Shown piece after piece: positions 49,882 through 62,200 of a DNA stretch of 64,000 bases. Position 1 is the first letter of the stretch. Every line of letters begins with the position of its first letter. Below the pieces are notes generated by a model. That model made no database searches, was not told the origin of the DNA, and saw only the letters and a list, made by a program, of their open reading frames with translations. The DNA lies in the NCBI GenBank assembly GCA_004026145.2, contig CP034993.1, forward strand, positions 8,854,770-8,918,769, written 5' to 3'. Source of the stretch: Takifugu bimaculatus. Its lineage: Eukaryota; Chordata; Actinopteri; Tetraodontiformes; Tetraodontidae. The position numbers and the translations under genes were made by a program.

Positions 49882-51033
49882 ATGTACAGATCCAAGCGAT
49901 TCAGGACATTGATTGTCAAGTTGGGAGCTCTCGTTCTGGTGGTTTTTTATCTTGGGAGCTACGTTTTCAATTTCCAAAGCAGTGGTGTCAAGCGTGACCA
50001 TGAAGAGCAGGTTAGACAGGAGCAAACCGCCACTGAGGACGTCTATCACTATAGTTGGCCAAAATGCCAACAAAATCTGGCTGTGACCAACATGACAGGA
50101 TTCAACACTTTTCCTCGGATCTTCCAAACTTTCATGTATTATCGGCACTGTCGGCATTTCCCCATGCTGCTCGACGTTCCTGACAAATGTGGAGGAGCTG
50201 GAAAATCAGCGGACGTCTTCCTTCTGCTGGTGGTCAAGAGCTCTCCACTGAACTACGACCGCAGGGAGGTGCTGCGTAAGACCTGGGCCATGGAGAGGCA
50301 GCACAACGGGCTGTGGATCCGGAGGATCTTCATATCAGGAACCACAGCGGAAGGTCATGAGAAGAAGAGGCTGAACAAGCTCCTGCTGGCGGAGAACCGC
50401 GAGTACAATGACATCCTCCAGTGGGACTTCACCGACAGCTTCTACAACCTGACCCTGAAGCAGATCCTCTTCCTGGAGTGGATGGAACGGAGCTGCCCTC
50501 ACGTGCGCTTTCTGCTCAACGGAGACGATGACGTCTTTGCCCACACGGACAACATGGTGGAATACCTGCAGAACCTGAAAGGGAACGATGGAAGCAAACA
50601 CCTCTTTATAGGCAGCCTCAATATTGGCATGCCGCCCGTCAGAGACAACTGGAGCAAATATTATGTTCCAGTTGAGATATTCGCGGCAGACTCCTACCAG
50701 CCCTACTGTAGCGGAGGGGGGTTCCTCCTGTCTGGGTACACAGCTTCAGTCATATACAAAATGTCTCAATCCATCACCATCCTTCCCATTGATGACGTCT
50801 ACATGGGGATGTGTCTGGCCAAAGCCGGACTGAACCCTGAGTCTCATATAGGCGTGAAGCCCTTCGGACAAGACATTCCCTCCAAAAAACTCGACGCCTA
50901 CCACCCCTGCTTTTACACGGAAGTGTTACTGGTGCACAGGTTCCTCCCAGCTCAGCTGTATCTCATGTGGAGCAGAGTCAACGACCCTGATCTGAAATGT
51001 GACTTCTTCAACAAAATCCCTGAGCGCATCTGA
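49882..51033 (+). CDS. b3gnt3: Beta-1,3-N-acetylglucosaminyltransferase 3-like, tandem copy 2
   Basis: Second intact GT31 copy, 383 residues from ATG 49882. I prefer this start to the in-frame ATG at 49843 because an acceptor-like CGTTCTGCAG ends one base before it, the same arrangement as in copy 1. Signal anchor at about 9-30 (LIVKLGALVLVVFYLGSYVF), then a stem unlike that of copy 1, then the shared catalytic block with NGDDDVFAHTDN (Asp 215-217), CSGGGFLLSGYTA and DDVYMGMCL. In the Gly-rich motif it has CSGGG where copies 1 and 3 have CGGGG. The C-terminal part matches copy 1 over 50722-50831 but differs elsewhere. Poly(A) signal at 51998. Confidence 0.9.
   Translation: MYRSKRFRTLIVKLGALVLVVFYLGSYVFNFQSSGVKRDHEEQVRQEQTATEDVYHYSWPKCQQNLAVTNMTGFNTFPRIFQTFMYYRHCRHFPMLLDVPDKCGGAGKSADVFLLLVVKSSPLNYDRREVLRKTWAMERQHNGLWIRRIFISGTTAEGHEKKRLNKLLLAENREYNDILQWDFTDSFYNLTLKQILFLEWMERSCPHVRFLLNGDDDVFAHTDNMVEYLQNLKGNDGSKHLFIGSLNIGMPPVRDNWSKYYVPVEIFAADSYQPYCSGGGFLLSGYTASVIYKMSQSITILPIDDVYMGMCLAKAGLNPESHIGVKPFGQDIPSKKLDAYHPCFYTEVLLVHRFLPAQLYLMWSRVNDPDLKCDFFNKIPERI
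50137..50611 (+). repeat. b3gnt3: Homogenised block shared by the three b3gnt3 copies (copy 2)
   Basis: Counterpart of 42619-43093. The main difference from copy 1 is a cluster of about five changes near 50383-50391, giving LLLAEN instead of LLELEN. The rest is almost identical. Confidence 0.85.
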
Positions 51034-51997
51034 ACTCAAACTATGAGCTTCATACAATCAGCAACTGCTCTCACTACAATGTTCAAGTATTTTCTACGGA
51101 GATTCTATTGGACAAGATGCTCGTTTATTTATTGTTACATCGGGAAGAGGAGCTTAATTTAAGAATCACTTGGCTGTCCTGGTAAGAATATTTCATTATG
51201 ATGCACGCAGGTCTTGTCATAAGTATATATGGCGTAGAATTGTAATTATCAGCATTTTTTCTAACTAAATGCAGGTTTTAAAACTAAAAGGTTATTTAAA
51301 AACACTGCTGAATGCGTGAAATCCCTGTTGATTGTGAATGACGATAAACGACTGCAGGAGGAACCAAATGATTTGTTCTAAAATGCGCAGAAATCCACAA
51401 TCCTTATGTGAAGGTTAATCTTTATGAGAATGGTTCAACAGGTCTTGGCGTAGAACATTCTGTTCTGATGAACAGGTTTGTGGCATGCTGCTCCCGTCTT
51501 ACCGCCAGCAGCATTTAGTAATCATTTCAGTAATCGCATTACTAATTCTTTATAATTCTTTCTTTTGAAATAATTCTTTCTAGTTCTTCTTGTCGTGTCT
51601 TCATGTGCTTGGGTTTATTTACAGTCTATAGTTTAAAAAAAGATTGATGGAGGTTTTAATCAGCGTGTAAAAGTGTAGTAAAACATTTCCAGAAATATTC
51701 CCAGGATACTGTAGCATCATTGCAGCTGTACAGAAATCAGCCCTCAACACTGCTCAGGGTATATTGTGGAATCCAGTCAGTTTGGATTGTTTGTAATGTC
51801 AAAACTCCTCCCCTTAAGCTCATCTAACTGAACCGGATCTAGGGGTTGAACTGCTGGGTACACTATTCTGTCCTGATTCTGTCCTGTCCTCTAAAAGCAA
51901 CCTTTCAACCTGGGTGTCATCACACCCTCATAAAGTCCCTCAGGGACGCTTCTGTGATGGACACTCTTCACTCAAAATGCTGTGCAAACTTGTGCTT

Positions 51998-52003
51998 AAT
52001 AAA
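51998..52003 (+). terminator. b3gnt3: Polyadenylation signal of b3gnt3 copy 2
   Basis: AATAAA about 965 bases after the stop codon. Confidence 0.5.
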
Positions 52004-52364
52004 CAAACTCTGATGAATCAACACCCATTAGCAAAGTCTCACTGTTCCAGCTGCTTAAAATCACTCCCAGTGTGATGCTGCCCCCCCACCCCCATGCTTT
52101 CCTGCAGGCGATGAACTGCTTTGCTTCAAACCCCAGAGAATCTTGTGTCCCACCCTCTGAGAGGCCTGAAGGAGCACATCAGTGCCTGATACAGTCCCTA
52201 GTTAAATAACTTTACCTGTTCAAGATTCAGTGGCTACATTAAACCGGTAAAAGCATATTCCTGCTTCCTGAAAGTACTTTCCAAAATAGTCGAGCTACAA
52301 TAAAAATGGATTATTTCCATTTCCATTACTTTGGAATGTCAGTTCAGAAACATTTCCTTTTCCC

Positions 52365-52608
52365 ATGCTGGCGGTTGCTCAGACCGTGGGGGACTGGGCT
52401 GAAGCTCAGAGTCCTTGGTTCAACCCCCAATGTGGCTAAAAGTTCTGGTAGGAAGGGGAGGTGAACCATCTTGGTACCCTTGAGCAAGGGATTCCACCAA
52501 TGCCCACATAGAGCCCTGTGATGAGCTGTGGCTCATCCTGGGGTTTACCCTGCCTTCACTCATATGAGCACTCTCCTTGTGGCCCCAAAAGGGATAAAGT
52601 GGTCTGTT
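52365..52608 (+). mobile_element. tRNA-derived SINE
   Basis: Has a tRNA-like head with an A-box-like TGGCGGTTGCTCAGACC and a B-box GGTTCAACCCC, then the core ACCCTTGAGCAAGG, then CTGTGGCTCATCCTGGGGTT. This is the layout of fish tRNA-derived SINEs. The rest of 52010-53700 shows no gene apart from possible 5' UTR of copy 3. Confidence 0.65.
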
Positions 52609-53704
52609 TGCCACCCTTTCTAATATTCTTTCCCACATGTTATAAGAGTGTTTCTGGTCTCTTTTTATGTGACTACATTGACTAAATCATCTAGTCCAGA
52701 CTGTGGAGAACTGTGGTAACACGGTGATGAAGGTGGGGAGAATAAAATGTGCTGTTGCTGTTACGTTTTAGTCACTTTACACCAGAGAGGACTATTCACA
52801 AGCAGAAACTGTGAAGAACGCATTTGTGAAGCTTCAGTTTCGTACTAAAGAATGACAGTTCTGGAGAAACATTAAAAAAAGCACACACACCCAAATATTA
52901 GAATGGCACATCATGGACAGCAACTCACAAGGGTCTGATATACACCAGCAAAAGCAACAGAAGGAAACCTTAAAAGGCGAGACCAAAGCAACAAAGCATG
53001 TTCCTGTTTTCACTGGAACATATCTGTTCCTGTTTGCACTGGAACAGATATGTCAGGCAGATAAAAATCAAACTCAAACTGGTTTCCATCTGTTGAAACG
53101 CTGTCTTATTCTACACATTGTTCCTCCAGTTTATTTTTAATCAGCGGTGATGCCGTTAAGGTATCGAGGCGTTATCTCTTTCTCGCTCATAAAAACATGC
53201 ACTCGCAGAAGGAGCAAGAGAGACAGAGAGAGAGATACCAGAAGAAGTACTTTCTAATCTACTGCTGCCTGAAGTCAACCGTGGCATCTGCATATAAATA
53301 GTTGCATCATGTCCTATGAACTCCCAGTGCGACATTTTGTTGGTAAGCCATTACAGGAAATGCCTCTAAAAACGCCCTCACACACAAGCGCACACATCTT
53401 TTACCAATCCGCACTGCATAGAAACCGCAACAGAAGATCACGGAGCCATTTTTGTCAGGTTTGTTTCTTCGAACAGACAGAACTGATCTACTGTTAACAG
53501 TATGTTCTATTGCCGAAGAGGTAAGAATGTGATATCTGAAATTTCTTGAAAGGTCAGAGAACAGCCAGAATTTAGGAAAAATAGGAAATAGGAAAAGGAG
53601 GAAAGACGGTGATCAAAGCCTGTTTTCAAGTGCTGTAAGTTTCATTCTTTAATGTTTTCACGCCTAGCTGTTTTTATCATTGTTGTCTAGAAAGAGGGTG
53701 AAGA

Positions 53705-54829
53705 ATGACTCTGAACAGACTGAAAACTTGGCTGATATTTGGAACTGTTTGTCTGCTCATTTACCCTTTTTGGAGATGCATTTTTACTCCGGCAGAAAGG
53801 TTTAGGTTCTCTCAGCAGAAACCACAAATAAGGACAAAAAAATTTTTTCAACCTGGACTAAAATGTCAACAAAACAAAGCTGCCGCTAATACCAGCAACT
53901 TCAGAGATTTCCCTCAGCACATTCAGAACTTCCTCTATTATCGGCACTGTCGGCATTTCCCCATGCTGCTCGACGTCCCTGACAAATGTGGAGGAGCTGG
54001 AAAATCAGCAGACGTCTTCCTTCTGCTGGTGGTCAAGAGCTCTCCACTGAACTACGACCGCAGGGAGGTGCTGCGTAAGACCTGGGCCATGGAGAGGCAG
54101 CACAACGGGCTGTGGATCCGGAGGATCTTCATATCAGGAACCACAGGGGAAGGTCACGAGAAAAGCAGAATGAACAACCTCCTTGAGCTGGAGCAGCGCG
54201 AGTACAGCGACATCCTCCAGTGGGACTTCACCGACAGCTTCTACAACCTGACCCTGAAGCAGATCCTCTTCCTGGAGTGGATGGAACGGAGCTGCCCTCA
54301 CGTGCGCTTTCTGCTCAACGGGGACGACGACGTCTTTGCCCACACGGACAACATGGTGGAATACCTGCAGAACCTGAAAGGGAACGATGGAAGCAAACAC
54401 CTCTTTGCTGGTTATCTGATCCAAGGTCATGGGCCTGTTCGTTGGAAACCAAGCAAGTATTACATCCCGGTTGAGATATACAAGGAAGACTCATATTTCC
54501 CCTACTGTGGCGGGGGAGGATTTCTCCTGTCTTCCTATACCGCCTCAGTCATATACAACATGTCCCGTTCCATTACCTTTCATCCAATTGATGACGCCTA
54601 CATTGGGATGTGCTTAGCTAAAGCTGGTCTTAGTCCTATTTCTCATATAGGTTTTAGGACTTTGGGACTGAAGATCCCTTCAAATAAAGTAAATACATAT
54701 GACCCCTGTTACTACAAAGATCTCTTGGTGGTGCACAGATTCCTACCTGCTGAAATGTACTTCATGTGGAATAAAATATCGGACCCCACCCTGAAATGTG
54801 GGAGGCCGTTAAAATGCGGTGCTCGATAG
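53705..54829 (+). CDS. b3gnt3: Beta-1,3-N-acetylglucosaminyltransferase 3-like, tandem copy 3
   Basis: Third intact GT31 copy, 374 residues from ATG 53705. An acceptor-like TTGTTGTCTAG ends at 53691. Signal anchor near 8-24 (TWLIFGTVCLLIYPFW), a basic stem, then FLYYRHCRHFP and the shared block with NGDDDVFAHTDN (Asp 207-209). The C-terminal third is the most diverged: CGGGGFLLSSYTA, DDAYIGMCL and a Lys-rich end. It has no second homogenised tract with copies 1 and 2. Poly(A) signal at 54915. It lies about 1.4 kb from the 3' end of jak3, which is convergent. Confidence 0.9.
   Translation: MTLNRLKTWLIFGTVCLLIYPFWRCIFTPAERFRFSQQKPQIRTKKFFQPGLKCQQNKAAANTSNFRDFPQHIQNFLYYRHCRHFPMLLDVPDKCGGAGKSADVFLLLVVKSSPLNYDRREVLRKTWAMERQHNGLWIRRIFISGTTGEGHEKSRMNNLLELEQREYSDILQWDFTDSFYNLTLKQILFLEWMERSCPHVRFLLNGDDDVFAHTDNMVEYLQNLKGNDGSKHLFAGYLIQGHGPVRWKPSKYYIPVEIYKEDSYFPYCGGGGFLLSSYTASVIYNMSRSITFHPIDDAYIGMCLAKAGLSPISHIGFRTLGLKIPSNKVNTYDPCYYKDLLVVHRFLPAEMYFMWNKISDPTLKCGRPLKCGAR
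53936..54406 (+). repeat. b3gnt3: Homogenised block shared by the three b3gnt3 copies (copy 3)
   Basis: Counterpart of 42619-43093. Most differences from copies 1 and 2 cluster at about 54147-54210 (around GEGHEKSRMNNLLELEQREYSD). The remainder is nearly identical, including third codon positions. Confidence 0.83.
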
Positions 54830-54914
54830 AAAACGGAAATTTATGAATGGAAAAAAAGCTTGCTGATTGTGCTTCACCGTGGTGTCTGTCTGGTAAACAT
54901 GAACATTCATTTTA

Positions 54915-54920
54915 AATAAA
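54915..54920 (+). terminator. b3gnt3: Polyadenylation signal of b3gnt3 copy 3
   Basis: AATAAA 86 bases after the stop codon. Confidence 0.65.
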
Positions 54921-55225
54921 CTGCTTTGTAGTGAGGCACTGTTCCTCTCCGCCAAAGCATAAAGAACAGGGTTTATTTTTTGCTGCAGCCTCCTGCCAAA
55001 GAGGTCAAATAACTGATCCACTGTGGTTAGTTCAGTTAAGACAAATTGTCCACAAATCCTGTTTGTCAGTTCAACCTGTCATGAATGGGACCATTGATTC
55101 ACAGGGCCCCTCCAAGATACAACAATAAGAACCAACAAACCAGCCACCGCTCCCTGGATGAAACAATAAGAACCGATAATGCAGCCACCGCAGAATACAC
55201 AGAGGAAATTTAGGTTGATCATTTC

Positions 55226-55268
55226 AGATTCCGGTCCTTTATTGTCCCACACGGGGAAATTTACAAGA
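55226..55268 (-). mobile_element. LINE-tail-like fragment
   Basis: TCAGATTCCGGTCCTTTATT followed by GTCCCACACGGGGAAATTTA matches the tail of the element at 29677. The rest of the 54921-56200 interval has no recognisable gene; no insulin/relaxin-type cysteine pattern was seen. Confidence 0.45.
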
Positions 55269-55944
55269 GCTGTTGTTACAGGCTGCCACTCGCGCGGCGC
55301 CAGACAGAACAAATGTCATGATGATTACATTACAAAAAATACATAGTATAGTTATAAACAAGCCCGCGGTTTTGCTTAATGTCTCATTTTGGGCAAATTC
55401 TAATTTGCAGATATATTAAAGAGGGCGGGACAGATGTTTGTTGTTAGTAGGACGTGAAGCCTGGAAGCACAATTGTTGAAATTGCTTTTGTTAAAATATC
55501 CTGATGCTGTTTGTTTGCCCATGCTTGTTGCATTGTGCGTCCATCCATCCTCCCATCCACCCAGGTGTGCATCCACGCATAATCAGCTTTTATTCGAGGA
55601 CAAAGCAGTAAAGTGGCAATAATCTTTAAAAAAAAAAAAAAGTACATAACAGACTGGATACAAATGGTCCGAAAACGAAAGGTTTCCTGACGCCAACTCT
55701 TCAGTAACACATAAGCTCTCTTAACTACTCCTGTTTTCTTTTCATCCAGAAATGTGAACACAATATTTTAAGTTATCATAGCAGTGTTTGCACCCAGGGG
55801 CATCCAATAATAAGACAGGCTAACCTAATTTAAGTCAAATATAAAATATAAACGAATCATCGCAAATACCTGGTAAAGCCTTATGTGTCTTATGTTTACA
55901 GCAACATTGCTACACATATGCCATTAACATGCATTTTAAATACT

Positions 55945-55950
55945 TTTATT
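55945..55950 (-). terminator. jak3: Likely jak3 polyadenylation signal
   Basis: TTTATT on the + strand is AATAAA on the minus strand, about 250 bases past the jak3 stop codon. Confidence 0.5.
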
Positions 55951-56200
55951 TATACACAACTACCATGATAATGTAAACACACTGTTATGTTAAAATACAT
56001 TTTAAGCGATCTATTGATTTGTTCGGTCCAGTTTTGTTTTCTGCAGATCGGACAGGAGCTTCAGAAAAATAAACTTCACCTTTAGCGCCCCCTGACGGTT
56101 TGTCTTTGTCTTTGTCTCTGAATTCGTGTTCGCTTGGTGTTTATCACCTGTTCTGCAAGGTGGATTTCGCCTCAACCGGTGATGACAACGTCTCTGTCCA

Positions 56201-59200
56201 TCAGCCTTTGAAGTTGTCTCGCTCGTCCTGCATGATAACTTCAATTTGGTTTCCCAGGAGGGAGAAACATGGCCGCTCCGTGAAGTTGTACTGCCAGCAC
56301 TCCTTCATCATGCCGTACACCTGCATTCATTGGAAAGAACTATGACTTCATGTATGGGGAGATTAAACACTCCATATGCAGCGGGGGTAAAACATACCTT
56401 GGGAGGGCAGTCTGGAGGGGCAGGAAGCCTCCAGTTATTCTTTAGAATATTTGCCAGGTGTAATGAAATAGACGGAGTCTGCATGTTATGTCCAATCTCC
56501 TGCATAAAAAGCTAGAAGAGGGATATGTTGAATGAGAGCAGAGGTTTTAAGGGTCAGTACAAAGACATGAACAGCCTGTGTCGGGAGTCGAGCATCTTAC
56601 TCGTTTGGGGTTGGAATTTATGTCACAGTAGGAAAAGAGCTCGTGTAGAACCACTCCGAAACTCCAGACGTCAGATTCGTGGGAGAATCTGGATTCGGTG
56701 ATGGACTCTGGAGCATACCTGAATCAGAAGAGCAGGTCAGTGAGAGTCTCTGGATTTATTTTTTACAGCAATAAATAATAATAAAAGAAAATCATGTAAA
56801 CGTCCTGCTGCAGAAGTACATAGGAGACTACAAGTACTGTTAATTAAACACACGCTACAACCAGCAGCCTCCTAGCTCAACAAAAAAGGAGAAAAATCAG
56901 CGACAGGATTTCAGATATCTGATGGAGGTTTTTGCCAAAGTACATGAATTTCCTAAAGAGTGTGTAGAGTGTCATACCAGAAGATGGGACTCTCTCCGGG
57001 CTGTGTGACCCGGTAGTATTCCTTGTTGCACGGAATGATCTTGGTAAGCCCAAAATCTCCAATTTTCACCAGTGACTCGCTGGCCACCAGGATGTTTCTG
57101 GCTGCGAGGTCTCTGTGCACAAAGCGCAGGGACTGCAGGTACTCCATCCCCTGGAAAAGCAAAAACATTCCTCCACACTGGCGAACGACTAGTGTGGAAC
57201 AAGGAGAGGACGGAATTCAAGCTCGCATGCTTAAGACTGACCTTACAGATCTGGGAAGCAAAAAGCAGCATCCGCCTTGTGTTGACCTTATGTCGGTTAT
57301 TTTCCAAGTAGCCAATGAGGCTGCCATAAGGCAGGTACTCCATCACCAAACTCATACTGAGTCGACCTGTAAACAGTTTGCAAGCCTTTAAATGTGCCAG
57401 GACTATATACGACGTGGAACAGGAGACAAGCCTGAGCGTGTGTTTTATTTACCCATACTGTAGCAGACGCCTTTGTATTTCACAATGTATTCGCTGTGTA
57501 AAACGCTCAAGGTTTTGACCTCCTTCTTGAAGTCGTCCATGGACGACTGCTTGCTGGGTTGTAGCTTCTTCACTGCGACCAGCTCACCCGTGTTGTCACC
57601 CAGCGGATCGTAACAGCAAAGTTCGACGCTACCAAAGTTTCCCTGCAAAGGTTTTAATACAAGACACGCGTGAAGGAGCGGAACTCCGAGGGGATCCTGT
57701 ACGCGAGGGTGGCCCTACTTTTCCTAGAAGGGAGATGTAGCGCAAGTGTCTCTCCTCAAACCCTGCCTGCTCCTGCTGAGAAGGTCCGAGGGCTCTCCAG
57801 GCAGGGTTCTCCGTGTCGGGCTCGGTGGCGAAGAGTATCACGTAATCTGCATAACGCCAGGATATTTGCTGGATCAGTGTTATCAGAGTTCCATACTGGA
57901 AATGTTCCGTTTCATATTCATCTCTTTGGGAAGTTGCACTTTGCAGCGGGTATTTGTTGATTACCTGAAGTAATCAGGCTGTTGAGCTGACGAATGATGC
58001 TGCGGCAGGAGGGTCTGAAGTCCGCCTGGTAGTCCATGCACTGATTGATCAGATCAGCCAGCTCAGTCCACTGGGACGGAGGCAGCTGCTGGAAACTCTC
58101 ATAAAACTTCTGTTTCTGCAAAACACACACACTGTGATCAAGTTGGGTCCCAGCTACATTCTTGCCTTTATTTTCCACATTGATCTGTCTTAAATGTCCA
58201 TTTTAATGTTAAGAAACATGGACATTCTGCTCAAATTACAGCGAGATATCCAAGGAGGTACCATGTCCAGATCCCAGCCGAGCAGAGGATTGTTCCCGTT
58301 GTTGAAGAGCTCCCACAGCGTGGCGCCAAAGCTCCACTTATCACACTCCAGAGTCATGTTATCAGGGGACAACAGCACCTCAGGCGCCACCCAAGGAATC
58401 CTGTCAACGACCACTAAAAAAACAGTCACGTGTGAGTCTGTTTGTCGCAAACTCAGCAACCCAAGGGAACCTTCCCGGGACTTACCATCTTTCCCCAGCA
58501 TCGTCACGCTGATTCCAGGGTCGCTCAGCTTGATGAAAGGAGGGACGCTCTTTGATAGGTCACCTTCTCTGGCCAGCAGCAGGTTTTTGGCACAGATGTT
58601 TCCATGAATGATATTATTTTGCTCCTGCAAAAAAACAAAAATAAAAAGTTTAACTTTATTCAAACAAATATTCCACTACGAAAGCAGACTATGTGACTGT
58701 TGACCGACAACAGGATGGGGGTGGGGGGGGGGTTGTGGTAGAAACGCCACAGCATCCAGCTTACCAGAAAATTCAGCACTGACGCAAGCTGCTTGGCTAC
58801 GTCCAGTTTCCAGCTCACTGACACAGATCTTCCTCTTTTCAGGTAAAGGTCAAGAGCCCCGTACTCCATAAACTCCTGGACTATGATGTCTGTAACACAC
58901 CACGAGCCGTGCACTCTTACAGATGTGCTCGAGCCAGACTGGAGAGCACCCTCAGACTGAGACACGCAGGAAGCTTACTGTTTCATCTTACTTTTGACTC
59001 CGTGAACGCTGACGCCGTGCGTGAGAATGAGGTGCTTGTGTGAAATCTGACTCATCAGACTGGCGGCTTCGAAGAACGACTGTGAGGAGACGAGAGCAGC
59101 ACGTCACACCAATGCAATGTCATAAAAAGGACCAGAATTCAGCGGTGAGGGACCTACTTCCCAAAGGTTCCGGTGGGAGACGTCCAGTTCCTTCAGGAAA

Positions 59201-62200
59201 ACGGACACGTATTTCCCGCCATTCCGCATGTCTGATTTGTAGCCTTTAAAAAGGCGAGTGAAGGAGCCCTGTCCCAGGCTTTCTCCCTGTTATTTCAGGA
59301 TGGAGCATAAAATCTCCTCAGAAACATCTTTTGTTGTGGTTTACATATGTTAAGAACTGTTTTCTCTGAAAGCAAAATGTTATATTTACTCATACAGCTA
59401 TGGGCAAAGAGAAGGAAGATCATCTGAAGCAGCAATATTGAAGTGGGTTTGGAAAGAGTGGTAAGAGGTGCAGAGAGTAGCAAATGAAAAAAAAGGCTCT
59501 CTGTGAAACAAAAGCTTTTCCAGAAGATCAGTAAGATATTTAAAACAGGTTATATGGTGAGGCAGAAGTTCAGTGACAGTGAAATTAGCTGTGAAGCTAA
59601 GAAGTGATGTGTTTGTGTGCCTCTTCTGATAGCATCTCCTCACCCACTGCAGGTCTTCATATTTGATCATTTGAAACTGGATATGACTCAGTTTGTTTCC
59701 TTCCAGGGTGGGGGACAGCTGAGCCTCCACGAAGCTGCTGTTGCGCATGATGATCAAATTTGTGAGTTCTGTGGACGACAGACACACCAACGCTTGCTGC
59801 TTTTAAGCTTTTAATAATGGGTGATGGAGACACAGGGCCTTTTGGTCCCACAGGTCATGTGAGCTGAGGATAACCAGCAACTATAAAGGTTCCTTCCAAA
59901 AAACAGTGAAGCCATTCAGGTGCAGTGTGGTCGATGCCAGTTCAAGACTAGATTTAAGATGTTACGATGCGCGCTGTATGAGGCTGCACAAACCTCATAA
60001 AGAATTGTTTTTGGTGGTCTATAACTCTCTAAGAAGATTGGAATAACTTGATGAGGGCACACCTAGGCCCCATCTTAGAGATGTCAAATTCCCTCACTCC
60101 TAATGCTGGAATACCAAGAGAATCCACGCAAACATGAGGAGAACATACTAACTCCATATAAAAATGAGTGCCCAATTACTCCAACGCTTGAGAAGGGTGG
60201 CGTGTAAAGAGAGGGATTCTACCGCCAAACCAGCCCTTCTTCAAACACAAACATATAGCTGTGTATATTTACCTACCTTGTGATCGAGGCGGACAGCAGC
60301 GGGACAGCTTCACAGGAACATCAGCCAGTAACAGCTTGTTTTGTTGGTAATATCCAGTCAGCTCCTTCAGACTGGAAAAGGATTTGCGAACACCTGGAAG
60401 GCTGTAGTGCTCATTCTTAATGATGAGACAGTCTTTATAATCTGGCCCCAGAGGAGTCTGCAACATTTCGGCATTTTTTTTTTTAGGGATAAACCTTCCA
60501 CAAAAATTCCATTTGTTAATGCAGTTGCATTAAATCCATCATGAGCTGGAAAGTACCTGAATGCAAACAGTGAGGAAGAATTCACCATAGGCCTTGGGGC
60601 TCTGGCGCAGGAGGAAGGTGCCACCTTCAGATCCTGACTTTTTCAGCTTACTGACTGCGAACTCTGACCTGCTCATCAAAATATGGAAGGGAAGGTGTGA
60701 GTGGATGGCACTGCTGCCTGAAACAGACCTTAGTGATGATTTTGGTGAAATATTTATACGTTTTTCTTGCAGCTAATGCTATCAATCGGTCCCTAATAAC
60801 ATCAGTGCAGCGCACGTTACGTAAATCCTGATTACACCGTCATGTTTGACTTGTGCAACACTTGGATCTAGAGGCAGCTGAAGTGTCGTAACGCCTCACG
60901 TGATTGGACCGTGGCAGTGGTTTTCGATGCCCTCCAGGGTACTCGGAGGAGCGATGTCGTGGCAGAAGTAGTGGGTGGAGTCTGTCGTCAGTCTGAAGTA
61001 GCCATCAACCAGTGACACGAAGGAGAGCGCTTCCTTCAGGCTCTGGAACTCCACGTCCTGTAATCGAAAACTGAACTGTAAAATCCAGAAACAATGCAAA
61101 TGAAGTATGTAACAGAGAGAACAGATTAGGACGTGTCCCTCACCAAACACGCGTCGTCCTTGCGGGTCATCGTCACCATTCGACTGTCGTGTGGGACCTG
61201 ATCACGGCAGATCCTTCTGATACTGATGTCTGTTATTTCTTTGAAATCACAAAAGGTCTGCCACTGACAAAACAAACGGAACAGATGACAAAAGTTGTGT
61301 TTTGTCCCACAAAATATCTCCAGAAATCCAGATAAACTGATCTGGATCTCACCACAGGTCCGTCACAACTTTCACTGGTTTGAATCCCGGATTCCCCAGT
61401 GACCCGAACCAGAGAGACAGCTGAACGGGAGCTGGAATGGGGGGAAGAGGGATCCACGTGGAAGGTCTCGCTGCCCAGAGAAGGCTGGATGCCAGCCAGT
61501 TCAGTCAGGTAAATGAGCTTCAGGTTGCAGTCATCTACCGGGCAGTTCCCAATCTTCTTCAAGAAATGCTTGAGGGTGTTTCGGATCCGATAACGTTCCA
61601 CCCAGTTTCGTTTCTCTATGTCGGCGCGATGTGACTTTGGAAGGCACGATTTGTAGCTGAAACAGGAATGCACTACTAACACAGCAACTCTTGGAAAATT
61701 GCTCTCAGCAAGTCACAGCTTTGTGATGTCATTGGGTCGGCCCGGAAGGTTCCGGACCTCAGTACCTGACGCTCTTGCACAGATCTTTCACACTCTGACG
61801 TTTCTCTTTGGCCAGCCTCCACAGGTCCAGCACAGCGAGGCCGAGGCATTCGTCCTGGTTGGTCAAAGGCGGAGACAATCCTGCCTCGCCGGTGGTAAAG
61901 TCAGATCGCAGCTATAAAAAAACCAAACGTACAGATGCAGGAAGTATGTTGGATGGGCAGCAGGTCGGGATGAATGAGTCTGTACCTGAGCGAACAGATA
62001 AGCAATGCCGCTGTGGTCCAGCACTGGGCTCGTTCTGTCTCTGGTCAGACTGTGGCGGCAGGCTGTTCTGGGACCTTGATCAAACCAGTTTCCAAAGAAA
62101 AACCTGAAAACCAAAACCGCTTCATTGAAACAGTATCATGCGCTCTTGTGTGCACCTGCAGCTGAACGGGATTTTAACATTAAGACACCATTTTCTTTAC

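Noticed and set aside
59398..59851. Longer minus-strand frames around the jak3 exon 59644-59768
   Set aside because: Only the part between the acceptor at 59769 and the donor at 59643 fits JAK3 and the phases; the rest is intron.
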